Below, in pieces: positions 1 through 9,809 of a stretch of DNA of 64,000 bases. The position numbers and the translations under genes are program-made. Position 1 is the stretch's first letter; each line of letters opens with the position of its first letter. Location: assembly GCF_017161325.1 (NCBI RefSeq), contig NZ_CP045670.1, positions 186,001-250,000 on the forward strand, in the 5' to 3' direction. The DNA comes from Treponema pedis. Its GTDB lineage: Bacteria; Spirochaetota; Spirochaetia; Treponematales; Treponemataceae. A model generated the notes under the pieces. The model saw only the letters and a program-made list of their open reading frames with translations. It had not been told where the DNA came from and made no database searches.

Positions 1-555
1 CTTGCTTCAAATGTCGGCTCGCCGATTTCGCCGAGTAAACTTAAAACGGTAGCGGGGGTAAAATCGCACACTACGGTTCTTGAGTATTTTTCTTATTTTG
101 AAAACTCGTATTTGCTTAGTATGGTGCCGAAATTTGCATGGTCGCAAAAGGCTCAAAGTTTAGCTCCAAAAAAGGTGTACTTAACTGATATAGGTTTTAT
201 ACGGACGGCGGGTTTTTCATTTAGTGAAAATGCGGGTCATATTTTGGAAAATTTTGTTTTTAATGAATTGCGCAGAAAATACGGTGCTGCCGATGATAAG
301 CAAATATATTATTTTACGGATAACGAATGCGAGTGCGATTTTGTAGTAAATCCTGCCTTTGCACCTCAGTGTATTCAGGTATGTGCAAAACTTGATAATG
401 AAAACGGCGAGCGTGAAATATGCGGCGTGTTATGTGCAATGGAGTTTTTCGGTTTAACTGAAGGTCTTATACTTACCGAAAACTCTAACGACCTTTTTGT
501 TCAAGATAAAAAGAAGGTGCGTATACTCCCCGTGTGGGAATATTTCGGGGTATAG
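1..555 (+). CDS. DUF4143-domain ATPase, C-terminal part
   Basis: The reading frame is open from base 1, so this is the 3' end of a gene starting before the window; no start codon belongs to it here. The visible 184 residues match the C-terminal DUF4143 half of the AAA_14/DUF4143 ATPase family: a KVYLTDIGF motif, then GHILENFVFNEL and ECDFVV, in the usual order and spacing. Family members are predicted P-loop ATPases with a C-terminal nuclease-like fold and no settled function. The gene ends 80 bp before the glycan locus and is probably unrelated to it. The family call is firm; the function is unknown. Confidence 0.8.
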   Translation, partial: LASNVGSPISPSKLKTVAGVKSHTTVLEYFSYFENSYLLSMVPKFAWSQKAQSLAPKKVYLTDIGFIRTAGFSFSENAGHILENFVFNELRRKYGAADDKQIYYFTDNECECDFVVNPAFAPQCIQVCAKLDNENGEREICGVLCAMEFFGLTEGLILTENSNDLFVQDKKKVRILPVWEYFGV

Positions 556-635
556 GTGTTATTTATTACTGCGTTTTCAGATAAATTTGAAAGTGTAAAG
601 TGATTTTATAAACATAAGGAATGTTTTAAGCTGCT

Positions 636-1127
636 ATGAGTAATATATTTATACATGAATCAAGTTATGTTGATGAAGGTGCCGAAATAGGTGAAGGAAC
701 AAAAGTTTGGCACTTTAGCCACGTTATGAGCGGTGCGAAAGTCGGTTCAAAGTGTTCAATCGGGCAGAATGTAAATATAGGCGGTAAAGCTGTTATCGGT
801 AACGGTGTAAAAATTCAAAACAATGTTTCATTGTATGATGATATAATAATAGAAGATGATGTGTTTTGCGGTCCTTCATGTGTTTTTACAAACGTAATAA
901 ACCCGCGTGCCTTTATTGAGCGTAAACACGAGTATAAAAAAACGATTGTAAAAAAAGGCGCTTCAATCGGAGCGAATGCAACAATTGTCTGCGGTGTAAC
1001 AATCGGAGAATATGCCTTGATAGGAGCGGGGAGCGTGGTAACAAAAGACGTTCCGCCGTATGCTCTGGTGTATGGAAATCCTGCACGGGTACATGGTAAG
1101 GTAAATGAGGCGGGAGAGAAGGAGTGA
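636..1127 (+). CDS. WbpD/WlbB-like sugar N-acetyltransferase
   Basis: A 163-residue left-handed beta-helix acyltransferase made almost entirely of hexapeptide repeats (I-G-x-x-x-x turns from about residue 15 to 145), ending in the conserved [21 protein letters not shown] segment split across the last coils. Length and composition fit the WbpD/WlbB group, which acetylates the 3-amino group of UDP-GlcNAc3NA in the UDP-ManNAc3NAcA pathway. A WbpA-like dehydrogenase (21144) and a WecB/WbpI-like epimerase (20043) in the same locus could be pathway partners, but no WbpB/WbpE genes are visible here. Its stop overlaps the GTG start of the flippase by four bases (GTGA), so the two are translationally coupled. 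Confidence 0.75.
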   Translation: MSNIFIHESSYVDEGAEIGEGTKVWHFSHVMSGAKVGSKCSIGQNVNIGGKAVIGNGVKIQNNVSLYDDIIIEDDVFCGPSCVFTNVINPRAFIERKHEYKKTIVKKGASIGANATIVCGVTIGEYALIGAGSVVTKDVPPYALVYGNPARVHGKVNEAGEKE

Positions 1128-2509
1128 AGAAGACAAAATCCGTTTCTTATGTTGCCGCGTGGAATATTACGGCTCGTTTTTTTTTGCAGGGAATTTCATT
1201 CTTATCGGCGCCTGTTTTTACTAGGCTTTTAACTACGGAAGATTATGGTAGAGTTGCTATTTATAGTGCATGGTTGGGAATATTGAATTTATTCATTGGA
1301 TTGCAAACACACGGTTCAATTGCAAATGCAAGCATTAAATATGAGGGTAAAATGGATTCGTATCTCTCGTCAATTATGACTTTGTCATTTTTATCATTTG
1401 TATTTGTTCTTTGTGTGTTTGTAATTTTTCAAAAGTATTTATGTCGGTTGTTGGATATGCAGTGCTCTTTAATGTTTTTGCTGGTGGTGCATACATTTTT
1501 TTCTTTTGTTGTTAATTTTTATACGGCAAAATGGATTCAGTTTAGAGATGTTGAAAAGAATACAATAGTTTCAATTTTAATCAGCGGTGGAACTGTTGTT
1601 TTATCAATAATCTTTATATTATATCTTAATATTGAGAGTTATCGTGCAAAAATATATGGGATGGCTGTTCCTCAGATAATTTCTGGTTTTGTTTTTTTTA
1701 TAATTTTATACTTTAAGGATAGGTGTTTTTATAATAATATTTATTGGAAATTTTGTTTGAAGTTAACGATACCGCTGATATTTCATTATGCTGGAGGAAT
1801 TATACTTTCGCAAAGTGATAAAATTATGTTAAAAAAAATTGTGGGTTCAGATACAGCTGGGATATATAGTTTTGGATATACTGTAGCTCTTGTTATCTCT
1901 TCTATTTGGGCTGCATTTAATTCTACTTGGATACCTTTTTATTATGAATATAAGCGGGAGAACAAAAGAGAGGATATAATTATAAAATCAAATAATTATC
2001 TTTTTATTTTTTCAAGTATAACAATAGGTTTTATATTAGTTGTCCCAGAAGTATATAAAGTGTTGGCTCCTTCTAATTACTGGATTGGGATTCAATTAAT
2101 GCCTCTAATTGCTTTGGCGTATTATTTTAACTTTTTATATTCTTTTCCGGGAAATCATGAGTTTTATAATGAAAAAACATTGTTTATTTCTATCGGTACA
2201 TTAAGTGCTGCAGTTATTAATATTATTTGCAATTTATGGCTGATTCCTTTGTATGCAGGTATTGGTGCAGCTATTGCTACTGTTATTTCATATGTTTTTT
2301 TATTGGTATTTCATGATTTTATTGCACGATTTTTTGTAAAAAACTTTGAATATAATTTTGGATTTTATATAAAAGGCATGCTTCCTACAATGACAGTAGT
2401 TATTGCTTATTATTTTACTTTAAATTTTTGGCTTATAAGATGGTCGTTTGCTATGGTGGTAGGTTTTGTACTGTTAAGGCGAATTATCAGAAATAAAGCG
2501 TTATTTTAG
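1124..2509 (+). CDS. wzx: Wzx-type oligosaccharide flippase
   Basis: A 461-residue polytopic membrane protein with about 12-14 hydrophobic segments and the N-terminal pattern of polysaccharide biosynthesis flippases ([21 protein letters not shown], then [14 protein letters not shown]). It should move a lipid-linked repeat unit across the inner membrane. The GTG start overlaps the upstream stop and is preceded by a GAGAAGGA ribosome-binding site. The coding sequence is much more AT-rich than the downstream core genes, as is common in horizontally exchanged glycan loci. A second, decayed Wzx lies at 14279-15602, so this is the only intact flippase in the window. Substrate cannot be read from sequence. 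Confidence 0.85.
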   Translation: MKKTKSVSYVAAWNITARFFLQGISFLSAPVFTRLLTTEDYGRVAIYSAWLGILNLFIGLQTHGSIANASIKYEGKMDSYLSSIMTLSFLSFVFVLCVFVIFQKYLCRLLDMQCSLMFLLVVHTFFSFVVNFYTAKWIQFRDVEKNTIVSILISGGTVVLSIIFILYLNIESYRAKIYGMAVPQIISGFVFFIILYFKDRCFYNNIYWKFCLKLTIPLIFHYAGGIILSQSDKIMLKKIVGSDTAGIYSFGYTVALVISSIWAAFNSTWIPFYYEYKRENKREDIIIKSNNYLFIFSSITIGFILVVPEVYKVLAPSNYWIGIQLMPLIALAYYFNFLYSFPGNHEFYNEKTLFISIGTLSAAVINIICNLWLIPLYAGIGAAIATVISYVFLLVFHDFIARFFVKNFEYNFGFYIKGMLPTMTVVIAYYFTLNFWLIRWSFAMVVGFVLLRRIIRNKALF

Positions 2510-2522
2510 TAAGGAGCCATAT

Positions 2523-3731
2523 ATGCAATTTAGTTTGGATGGATTTATTTCTAAATATGTAACGAAACGGCAGGACAGCCTTTTTTCGAGTGATGTTATT
2601 AACAATAAAAAAAAGTTATCGTCGATTATTAAAGATAACTCTATTCTCGTAATCGGCGGTGCTGGGAGCATAGGCAGTTCTTTTATTAAAGCGTGTTTGC
2701 CGTTTAAACCTAACTCATTGGTTGTGGTTGATATAAGCGAGAACGGTCTTGCTGAATTGACTCGCGATTTACGCAGCAGTTCTATTTTTATTCCGAATGA
2801 TTATATTACGTATCCTATTAATTTTGCTGATACCGTTTTTGAAAAAATATTTAGAATAAGAGGCGGTTTTGATATTGTTGCAAATTTTTCCGCACATAAA
2901 CATGTGCGGAGCGAAAAGGATGTTTTTTCGGTTGAAGCCCTTTTGCGAAATAATGTGCTTAATGCAAAAAAACTTTTGGATTTATTAAAAGAAATTCCAC
3001 CGCAAACTTTTTTTTGCGTTTCAACGGATAAGGCGGCAAATCCTGTAAATGTAATGGGGGCAAGCAAGAAGATAATGGAAGACTTGATTTTTTCTTATTC
3101 GGATTATTTTCCAGTCAAAACAGCTCGTTTTGCAAATGTGGCGTTTTCAAACGGGTCTTTACCTGCAGGTTTTTTGGAACGAATTGCAAAATACCAGCCT
3201 ATTTCCGCTCCTTTTGATGTAAAACGCTATTTTGTTTCTCCGAAAGAAAGCGGAGAGATATGTATGCTAGCCTGTATGTTAGGGAAAAATCGTGAAGTCT
3301 ATTTTCCGAAATTGGAAAAAATTTCTACAATGACTTTTTCTGAAATTGCTGAGGCTCTTTTACACGAGTATGGGTATGAAGTTCTGCGGTGCGACTCGGA
3401 GGAGGAGGCTAAAAGCAAGGCTGCCGATTTATTTTTAGGTAGTAAAAAATATCCGGTTTATTTTTCTGCTTCTAATACAACTGGTGAGAAACCGTATGAA
3501 GAATTTTATACTGATTTTGAAACCGTTTCTATGAATCAGTTTGATTCGTTAGGAGTTATTACAAATATAGAAAAACGTCCTTATATTGAGATGATCGATT
3601 TTATGAAAAAATTGGATAGTTTATTTGATAAACCTTTTTGCGGAAAAGCTGATATTCTTCATTTATTAAAAGAATTTTTACCTAATTTTTATCATGAAGA
3701 AAAAAATCTTAATTTGGACGGTAAAATGTAA
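2523..3731 (+). CDS. legB: LegB-like nucleotide-sugar 4,6-dehydratase
   Basis: An extended short-chain dehydrogenase of 402 residues with a Rossmann GGAGSIG (about 45-51), STDKA (167-171) and MGASK (178-182), the last giving the catalytic lysine of the FlaA1/CapD/PglF soluble dehydratases. There are no transmembrane helices, unlike long CapD/WbpM forms. Together with the aminotransferase overlapping its stop (TAATG) and legG, legI, legF and ptmE downstream, it fits the GDP-GlcNAc 4,6-dehydratase that opens legionaminic acid synthesis; this pathway placement is inferred from context. It could instead use UDP-GlcNAc. The start is the ATG after an AAGGAG ribosome-binding site. Confidence 0.75.
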   Translation: MQFSLDGFISKYVTKRQDSLFSSDVINNKKKLSSIIKDNSILVIGGAGSIGSSFIKACLPFKPNSLVVVDISENGLAELTRDLRSSSIFIPNDYITYPINFADTVFEKIFRIRGGFDIVANFSAHKHVRSEKDVFSVEALLRNNVLNAKKLLDLLKEIPPQTFFCVSTDKAANPVNVMGASKKIMEDLIFSYSDYFPVKTARFANVAFSNGSLPAGFLERIAKYQPISAPFDVKRYFVSPKESGEICMLACMLGKNREVYFPKLEKISTMTFSEIAEALLHEYGYEVLRCDSEEEAKSKAADLFLGSKKYPVYFSASNTTGEKPYEEFYTDFETVSMNQFDSLGVITNIEKRPYIEMIDFMKKLDSLFDKPFCGKADILHLLKEFLPNFYHEEKNLNLDGKM

Positions 3732-4870
3732 TGAAAACGAAAGATATCATTTTGTTCATTAAGAATTTATATAAACAAGATTCAGTTCCTCTGCATGCAC
3801 CTGTTTTTCTCGGTAATGAGAAGAAATATCTAAATGAATGTATTGACTCAACGTATGTTTCAAGTGTTGGTTCTTTTGTAGACCGCTTTGAACAAGATAT
3901 TGCCGAATATACGGGGGTTAGCCGGGCTGTTGTTTGTGTGAACGGTACTAATGGGATTGCCGCCGCTTTAAGACTTGCCGGTGTCGAAATGCATGACGAG
4001 GTGATTACACAACCGCTTACTTTTATTGCAACGGCAAACGCAATTACCTATTGCAATGCACATCCCGTTTTTTTGGATGTGGATAAAGATACGATGGGGC
4101 TTTCACCGCAAAAGATGTCTGCTTGGCTGGATAAAAATGCGGTGCTGAACGGTGATGTTTGTATTAATAAAAAAACTAAGAGGAAAATCAAAGCCTGTGT
4201 TCCGATGCACTCTTTCGGACATCCGGTGAAAATAGACGAACTTTGTGAAGTATGCCGAAAGTGGAAGATTGAGTTAATTGAAGATGCTGCCGAAAGTATC
4301 GGCAGTTTTTATAAAGGTAAACACACCGGCTCATTCGGAAAAATCGGAGTATTAAGTTTTAACGGAAATAAAACAATTACCACGGGCGGTGGAGGAATGC
4401 TGTTGTTTCAGGATAAGCAATTGGGAGACTATGCAAAGCATTTGACAACGCAGGCAAAAATTCCTCACAGGTGGGAATTCCGCCACGATGAAATAGGTTA
4501 TAATTACCGTATGCCGAATATAAATGCCGCATTGGGATGTGCTCAATTTGAATATATCGAAACAATTTTAAAAAACAAACGTGAGACTGCTATGCAGTAT
4601 AAAGATTTTTTTAAAAACAGTGATATTCTTTTTTTTGATGAGCCTGAATACTCAAAATCGAATTTTTGGCTGAATGCTGTTATTTTTCCCGATCGAGAAA
4701 AACAGCAAGCTTTTTTACAAGAAACAAATGATGCAGGTGTAATGACGCGTCCGATATGGGAATTAATGAATCGGTTACCTATGTTTGTAAATTGTGAGTG
4801 CGGTGATTTAGCCAATGCCGAATGGTTTGCAGATAGGGTTGTCAATATTCCGAGCGGGGTGAGGATGTGA
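3731..4870 (+). CDS. legC: LegC-family PLP sugar aminotransferase
   Basis: A 379-residue DegT/DnrJ/EryC1-type aminotransferase. Visible motifs are EDAAES (184-189), the PLP lysine K214 in SFNGNKT followed by a GGGG loop, and the closing VNIPSG tail usual for LegC proteins, so it is complete rather than truncated. It should transaminate the 4-keto sugar made by the preceding dehydratase to the 4-amino sugar. The ATG shares a base with the dehydratase stop. Downstream, instead of the next pathway gene, lies 1.9 kb of decayed ATPase and DUF4276 sequence, after which legG resumes the pathway. Confidence 0.8.
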   Translation: MKTKDIILFIKNLYKQDSVPLHAPVFLGNEKKYLNECIDSTYVSSVGSFVDRFEQDIAEYTGVSRAVVCVNGTNGIAAALRLAGVEMHDEVITQPLTFIATANAITYCNAHPVFLDVDKDTMGLSPQKMSAWLDKNAVLNGDVCINKKTKRKIKACVPMHSFGHPVKIDELCEVCRKWKIELIEDAAESIGSFYKGKHTGSFGKIGVLSFNGNKTITTGGGGMLLFQDKQLGDYAKHLTTQAKIPHRWEFRHDEIGYNYRMPNINAALGCAQFEYIETILKNKRETAMQYKDFFKNSDILFFDEPEYSKSNFWLNAVIFPDREKQQAFLQETNDAGVMTRPIWELMNRLPMFVNCECGDLANAEWFADRVVNIPSGVRM

Positions 4871-4918
4871 GGTGTTTCTTGTTTGTTAAGTCGGAGTTGA
4901 ATTATGAAAAATTAAAGA

Positions 4919-6025
4919 GTAGCATCCTTATGTAAAATTACTTTGTTTTGGTTTAAATCTATAGAAAGCAATGCATATAAATTAAATTTGAAATTATCTG
5001 AGATAAATGTTGTTATCGGTGCAAACGGTTTAGGAAAGACAAATTTAATTTTGTTTTTAAACTGCTTAATAATATAATGATCGGTGCATTTCAAAATTAT
5101 GTAGGTGTAAACGGTTCGGTTGAAAGTCTTTTGTATTTTGGATCAAAGCAAATATCTCTTATCAACTCTCGATTGGAATTCAAAACTGGATGCAATATTA
5201 ATGTCTATGATATGAGTTTAGTAAAAGCTGTATTGTACTCTTTAATATTTTCAAAAGAGTCTATTGAGTGGAATGGAAAGGTATATGAATTTGTAAGCAG
5301 GCAAAAAGAAAGTTATTTGGTTTCAAATGATTTGAAATCTGTCAGTGAAAAAATTATCGGAATGATTTTATCAAACTGCAGGACATTTAAATTTCATGAT
5401 ACTTCTATGACTTCTCATATAAGAAGTTCTGCTCTGATCGATAATAATTGTTTTATTATGAGTGATGGTGGAAATATTGCAGCATATCTATATATGTTTA
5501 AAAATAGGTCTTCTGAATATAAAAAATATTATGAGAGAATTGTTGAATGGGCTCGGTTTGTTGTGTCACAGTTTTATGATTTTGTTCTTGAACCGCAGGT
5601 TCTTAATTCTCCATATATAAAGTTAGATTGGTTGGTAGTTGATAACAATGAATATATCTTTGATGCGGAACAATTTTCAGATGATTCAATTAGGTTTATT
5701 GCATTAGCAACACTATTCTTTCAGTCGCCTTAATTTTGCCGAATGTTATTATTGATGAACTTGAATTGGGCTTCACCCGCAAGCAAGTGATGTGCTGACT
5801 TCTATAATAAAAACAGCTGCCCGACATACTTAAATTATTGTTGCAGCACAGTCGGTTCGCCTAGTTGATAATTTCGATACATCGAAAATTATTGTTGCCG
5901 AATATGATTATCAAAATAGATTCAGCCTGTTTCAAAGATTTGATAACGATTATTTGAAAACATGGCTTGATGAATATTCTATTTCTGAGTTATGGGAGAG
6001 AAATATATTCGGAGGACAGTCGTGA
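4919..6025 (+). pseudogene. decayed AAA_21-type ATPase
   Basis: Several frames must be joined to read this gene. One frame gives an N-terminal strand-helix followed by a Walker A GANGLGKTN (about 5018-5044) and then stops near 5076. The next, 5077-5733, carries a GAFQNYVGVNGS...LLYFGSK segment typical of COG4637/AAA_21 predicted ATPases. The third, from about 5736, gives a Walker B-like VIIDELELG, interrupted by a frameshift after GLHPQ and a stop codon at about 5830, and then a VAAQS-SVRLVDNF-like tail. Total size is near that of an intact family member. Its end overlaps the following DUF4276 remnant by GTGA, preserving the two-gene organisation. Non-functional as read. Confidence 0.7.
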
Positions 6026-6622
6026 AAAGCATCTTTGTAGTATGTGAGAGGCAGACTGAAGTTAGTTTTGTGAAAAATATACTTGTTCCTTATTGTTTAT
6101 CACAAAACATGACTCTTATTCAGATAAGAATTCTTATAAAAAATGATAAAAGACTGGGGGGGATGTATAGAGGTGGTATGAGCAATTTTCAAAAAGCTGA
6201 TTTTACGGTTAATGAATTTTTTGTCAAAGCAAAACATTAAGGTAATTTCGTTACAACGATGTTTGATTTTTATGGTCTCCCGAAAGATGTACCTACTATG
6301 ACTAAAATAAATAATGTGAATAATCTCTATGAGAAAGTTGCTGTACTTGAAACAGCAATGCGAGATGAAAAAGATCATATAAAATATATATGTTCTATAT
6401 ATACAGTTGTATAAATTTGAAATACTTGTTTTTACCGATGTTATTGAAATTCAAAATGAATTTTTTGAATATGATATAACCTCAATTAAAGAGAGTACAG
6501 CAGTGTTTAAAAATTCTGAGTTTATTAATTGTGATATTGAAACATATCTGTCAAAGAGAGTCATTGCTTGTATCCCGGATTACGATAAAGTTATTTCAGA
6601 TGTATCTATTTTGAAAAAATAG
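6022..6622 (+). pseudogene. decayed DUF4276-like protein
   Basis: Starting at a GTG that overlaps the ATPase stop, the frame reads a VVCERQTEVSFVKNIL segment, which matches the opening of DUF4276/TOPRIM-like proteins (EGxTE motif, here changed to ERQTE). A stop codon interrupts at 6238-6240, then the same frame continues through FVTTMFDFYGLP, a hallmark of this family, and after another break ends as a C-terminal fragment at 6407-6622. DUF4276 genes commonly follow AAA_21 ATPases and are suspected phage-defence or DNA-repair effectors; that role is inference. The pair lies inside the nonulosonate operon and is dead as read. Confidence 0.65.
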
Positions 6623-6783
6623 GAATGAATGTATTGTTATCTAAGTGTAAATATTTCTCTGAATGGATTTACAAGTTGGAAATATTATAGTATGAAAAAA
6701 ACACATCTACATTATAACCGCTATGTATGAGAAATAGGCTGTTTTCGCAAAAATATGTATGCAAATAATAGGAGAGTAAAATT

Positions 6784-7947
6784 TTGAGAAAGATATGTGT
6801 TATTACAGGAACAAGAGCAGAATACGGTTTGTTGTACTGGATAATAAAAGAGATTGATACAGATCCTGAATTGGAATTGCAATTAATAGTTACCGGTATG
6901 CATCTGAGTAGTGAATTCGGTTTAACATATAAAGAAATAGAGAAGGAATTCAAAATTTCAAAAAAAATAGAAATTATTTTATCTTCGGATACTCCTGTTG
7001 GCATATCAAAATCAATGGGATTGGCAACTATATCATTTTCCGAAGCGTATGCAGAACTGTTTCCTGATATTATTGTTGTTCTTGGTGATAGATATGAAAT
7101 ATTTGCAGCAGTGAGTGCTGCTATGATTGCAAGAATACCTGTCGCTCATATTGCGGGGGGGGAAGCTACAGAGGGGCTTATTGATGAAGCAATTAGACAT
7201 TGCCTTACAAAAATGAGTCAGTTGCATTTCACAGAAACGGAAGTGTATCGAAAAAGAGTTATTCAATTAGGAGAACAACCTAAAAATGTATTTTATGTTG
7301 GTGGTGCGATAACAGAAGCAAAAAAGCGATTACGCTTGCTTTCAAAGCAAGAACTTGAGCAACAGTTAAAATTCAAATTTTGGAATAGAACCATTTTGGT
7401 AACTTTTCATCCGCTAACTTTATCGTATACTACAAAAACAGAGTTTGAGAATTTGCTTTATATTTTAAATCAATATGGAGATTTGGGTATTATTTTTACA
7501 AAAGCAAATAGCGATACAGATGGTCGTGTCATAAATCAGTTAATTGACGAATATGTTTTTAACAATTCACATCGAGCTGTTGTTTTTGCTTCTTTAGGGC
7601 ATTTGAGATATTTAAGTACACTCCAATATGTGGAAGCTGTTGTTGGTAACAGTTCTAGTGGGTTAACAGAAGTTCCGAGTTTTCAAATTGCGACCATAAA
7701 TATTGGAGATCGGCAAAAAGGTCGTATAGCTGCAAGTAGTGTTATCAATTGCGATTCAAGTAGAGAAAGCATACAGGCTGCTTTCGATAAATTGAATAAT
7801 GGTACTTTTAAAGAAACCTTAAAGTTGACTGTTAATCCATATGAAGGAGATTGTTTTCAAAGTAAGCAAATTATAAAAATATTAAAATCTGTCGATTTAG
7901 CGGATATAATAAAAAAACGATTTTATGATGCGGAGTTTTCAATATGA
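6784..7947 (+). CDS. legG: LegG/NeuC-type hydrolysing UDP-sugar 2-epimerase
   Basis: A 387-residue GT-B-fold epimerase with TGTRAEYG (8-15), VVLGDRYE (98-105) and AHIAGGE (121-127), the conserved sites of the hydrolysing NeuC/LegG branch as opposed to WecB. It should release 2,4-diacetamido-2,4,6-trideoxymannose from the nucleotide for condensation by LegI. The start is a TTG preceded by AGGAGAG; no closer ATG fits the conserved N-terminus. The stop overlaps the next ATG (ATGA), so it opens a tightly coupled run with the formyltransferase and deacetylase. The upstream 160 bp is AT-rich with no clear terminator. Confidence 0.85.
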   Translation: MRKICVITGTRAEYGLLYWIIKEIDTDPELELQLIVTGMHLSSEFGLTYKEIEKEFKISKKIEIILSSDTPVGISKSMGLATISFSEAYAELFPDIIVVLGDRYEIFAAVSAAMIARIPVAHIAGGEATEGLIDEAIRHCLTKMSQLHFTETEVYRKRVIQLGEQPKNVFYVGGAITEAKKRLRLLSKQELEQQLKFKFWNRTILVTFHPLTLSYTTKTEFENLLYILNQYGDLGIIFTKANSDTDGRVINQLIDEYVFNNSHRAVVFASLGHLRYLSTLQYVEAVVGNSSSGLTEVPSFQIATINIGDRQKGRIAASSVINCDSSRESIQAAFDKLNNGTFKETLKLTVNPYEGDCFQSKQIIKILKSVDLADIIKKRFYDAEFSI

Positions 7948-8837
7948 AAGTGCTTGTAATTGGAACTGTTCTTTTTTCATTAAGAGTATTAAATAAATTA
8001 ATTGATTTAAATACAGATATAATCGGTGTTTGTACCAAAGAGGATTCTCATTATAACAGTGATTTTGCCGATTTAACTCCTTTGTGTATTGAAAAGAAAA
8101 TTCCCTGTTTTTTGATTCAAAGTATTAACTCTCAAGACTGTATTGATTGGATAAAAAACTTACAACCGGATGTTATTTTATGTATTGGCTTATCCCAACT
8201 TATCGGGAAAGAAATTCTTTCTATACCTCCTCTTGGTGTAATTGGATATCATCCTACTTTATTACCAAAAAATCGAGGGCGACATCCCATTATTTGGGCA
8301 TTGGCATTGGGATTGCCAGAGACGGGGTCTACATTTTTTTTTATGGATGAAGGAGCTGATAGTGGTGATATATTGTCACAAAAAGTAATTACAATTGATT
8401 ATACAGATGATGCAAATACTTTATATACGAAATTGGAAGATTGTGCTTTGGAGCAAATTGAGAAATTTTTGCCGCAACTTTCAGATGGTTCGTATAAGCA
8501 TGTTATTATAAAGCAAAAGGAGGCTGAATCGAATACATGGCGCAAGAGAGGAATTCTAGATGGGGTAGTAGATTTTAGAATGAGTTCTTTTGCTGTTTAT
8601 AATTTGGTAAGAGCATTGACACATCCATATGTAGGTGCTCATATTTTATATAAGGATTCGATCGTTAAAATTTGGCGAGTAGAAGAAGTCGATTTAGAAG
8701 GTGAATTTTCAAATATTGAGCCGGGAAAAATTCTATTTGTTGCTCCCGATAAAATAATGGTAAAAACATACGATGGTGCTGTGAATATTTTGCAGCATGA
8801 ATTTAAAATACTACCTAAAGTAGGTGAATATTTATGA
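7944..8837 (+). CDS. sugar N-formyltransferase-like protein
   Basis: A 297-residue protein of the methionyl-tRNA formyltransferase superfamily. The N-terminal catalytic domain (about 1-180) has GYHPTLLPKNRGR (101-113) with the catalytic histidine H103, and DEGADSGDIL with the partner aspartate near D142; a C-terminal OB-like domain follows. The asparagine that usually precedes the histidine (N-x-H) is glycine here, a variant seen in some sugar-tailoring relatives. It is coupled by ATGA overlaps to legG and to a PIG-L deacetylase, so N-formylation of an amino sugar from N10-formyl-THF is the likely job. Fmt itself is unlikely because no def or tRNA context is present. Confidence 0.7.
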   Translation: MKVLVIGTVLFSLRVLNKLIDLNTDIIGVCTKEDSHYNSDFADLTPLCIEKKIPCFLIQSINSQDCIDWIKNLQPDVILCIGLSQLIGKEILSIPPLGVIGYHPTLLPKNRGRHPIIWALALGLPETGSTFFFMDEGADSGDILSQKVITIDYTDDANTLYTKLEDCALEQIEKFLPQLSDGSYKHVIIKQKEAESNTWRKRGILDGVVDFRMSSFAVYNLVRALTHPYVGAHILYKDSIVKIWRVEEVDLEGEFSNIEPGKILFVAPDKIMVKTYDGAVNILQHEFKILPKVGEYL

Positions 8838-9505
8838 AAGAAAACATATTAGTTATTGCAGTACATCCGGATGATGAAACATTGGGTTGTGGCGGAACCC
8901 TATTAAAGTATAAGTCATTAGGCGCAAAAATCCATTGGCTTATTATAACAGAAGATAAAGTGGAGAACGGAGCTTCGCAAAAGGAAATTGATGTTCGTAA
9001 TCTTGAAATTGAAAAGGTTTCTTTTTTGTACGATTTTTCATCCGTGATAAATTTAAGACTCCCTACCAGGCGTGTTGATGAATATAGTATGTCGGAATTG
9101 ATTGAAAAAGTTTCAAATGTTATAAAAAGTGTAAAACCAAATATAATCTATTTACCGTTCAAATCTGATGTTCATAGTGATCATAGAAAAGTGTTCGAAG
9201 CAGCCTATAGTTGTACAAAGATTTTTCGGTATCCATTCATAAAAAAAATATATATGATGGAAACAATAAGTGAAACGGAATTTGCTCCTAACACAAAAGA
9301 AGATGCGTTCGTACCAAATGTTTTTGTTGATATTTCAGATTTTATCGAAAGAAAAATAGAAATTATGAAAATTTTCAAAACAGAAATGTATGACTGTCCA
9401 TTTCCACGAAATGAAAAAAATATACAAGCTCTGGCAACTTTTCGTGGTGCGACTGCGGGATGTAATTATGCTGAAAGTTTTATGTTACTTAAAGAAATTC
9501 AATAG
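8834..9505 (+). CDS. PIG-L family N-deacetylase
   Basis: A 223-residue LmbE/PIG-L zinc deacetylase: HPDDE at 11-15 provides the metal-binding His and Asp and the general base, and DVHSDHR further on provides the second metal histidine pair. Members remove acetyl groups from GlcNAc-like sugars. It overlaps the formyltransferase stop by four bases, and an obvious joint activity would be removal of an N-acetyl group followed by N-formylation; this is inference from coupling. Intact length, AT-rich codon use like its neighbours. Confidence 0.8.
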   Translation: MKENILVIAVHPDDETLGCGGTLLKYKSLGAKIHWLIITEDKVENGASQKEIDVRNLEIEKVSFLYDFSSVINLRLPTRRVDEYSMSELIEKVSNVIKSVKPNIIYLPFKSDVHSDHRKVFEAAYSCTKIFRYPFIKKIYMMETISETEFAPNTKEDAFVPNVFVDISDFIERKIEIMKIFKTEMYDCPFPRNEKNIQALATFRGATAGCNYAESFMLLKEIQ

Positions 9506-9517
9506 TTTGTCTTATAG

Positions 9518-9643
9518 ATGGGAACACAAAACGCTGTTAAAAAAGCAATGTTTGCTGTAAAAATGAAGTATTCCGATAAAAATTATTGGAGTGACGGAAA
9601 TACAGTAGAGCAGATATATGAAATTTTGTATAAGTTATTTTGA
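9518..9643 (+). pseudogene. short C-terminal remnant, possibly of a sugar epimerase
   Basis: A 41-residue open frame ending in a DKNYWSDGNTVEQIYEILY pattern, which resembles the last helix of nucleotide-sugar 2-epimerases (usually Y-G-D-G-x-A-x-x-I). No ribosome-binding site or conserved beginning is present, and a stop lies just upstream in frame, so this looks like the tail of a lost gene. The rest of 9644-9809 is AT-rich with no gene that I recognise. Low confidence in the family. Confidence 0.3.
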
Positions 9644-9809
9644 AGGATCTATATGGTTACTATAAAAAATTGTATTGATGATTTGGAGATAGTCTACTAT
9701 TTTTATTCAAAATAGATTGAAATAAAGAGTATATTAAATTATAATTTGTTAATATTGGTTATGTGAATTTGCTATATATAAAATAAATATTAAATTTAAG
9801 GAGTTTAAT

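Noticed and set aside
3731-4870. Truncated LegC because the next pathway gene is missing
   Set aside because: The protein ends with the VNIPSG tail at normal length; only the intergenic region is disrupted by other remnants.
7944-8837. Methionyl-tRNA formyltransferase (Fmt)
   Set aside because: The catalytic N-x-H is G-Y-H and the gene is coupled to a PIG-L deacetylase in a sugar pathway; the housekeeping Fmt would be expected next to def.
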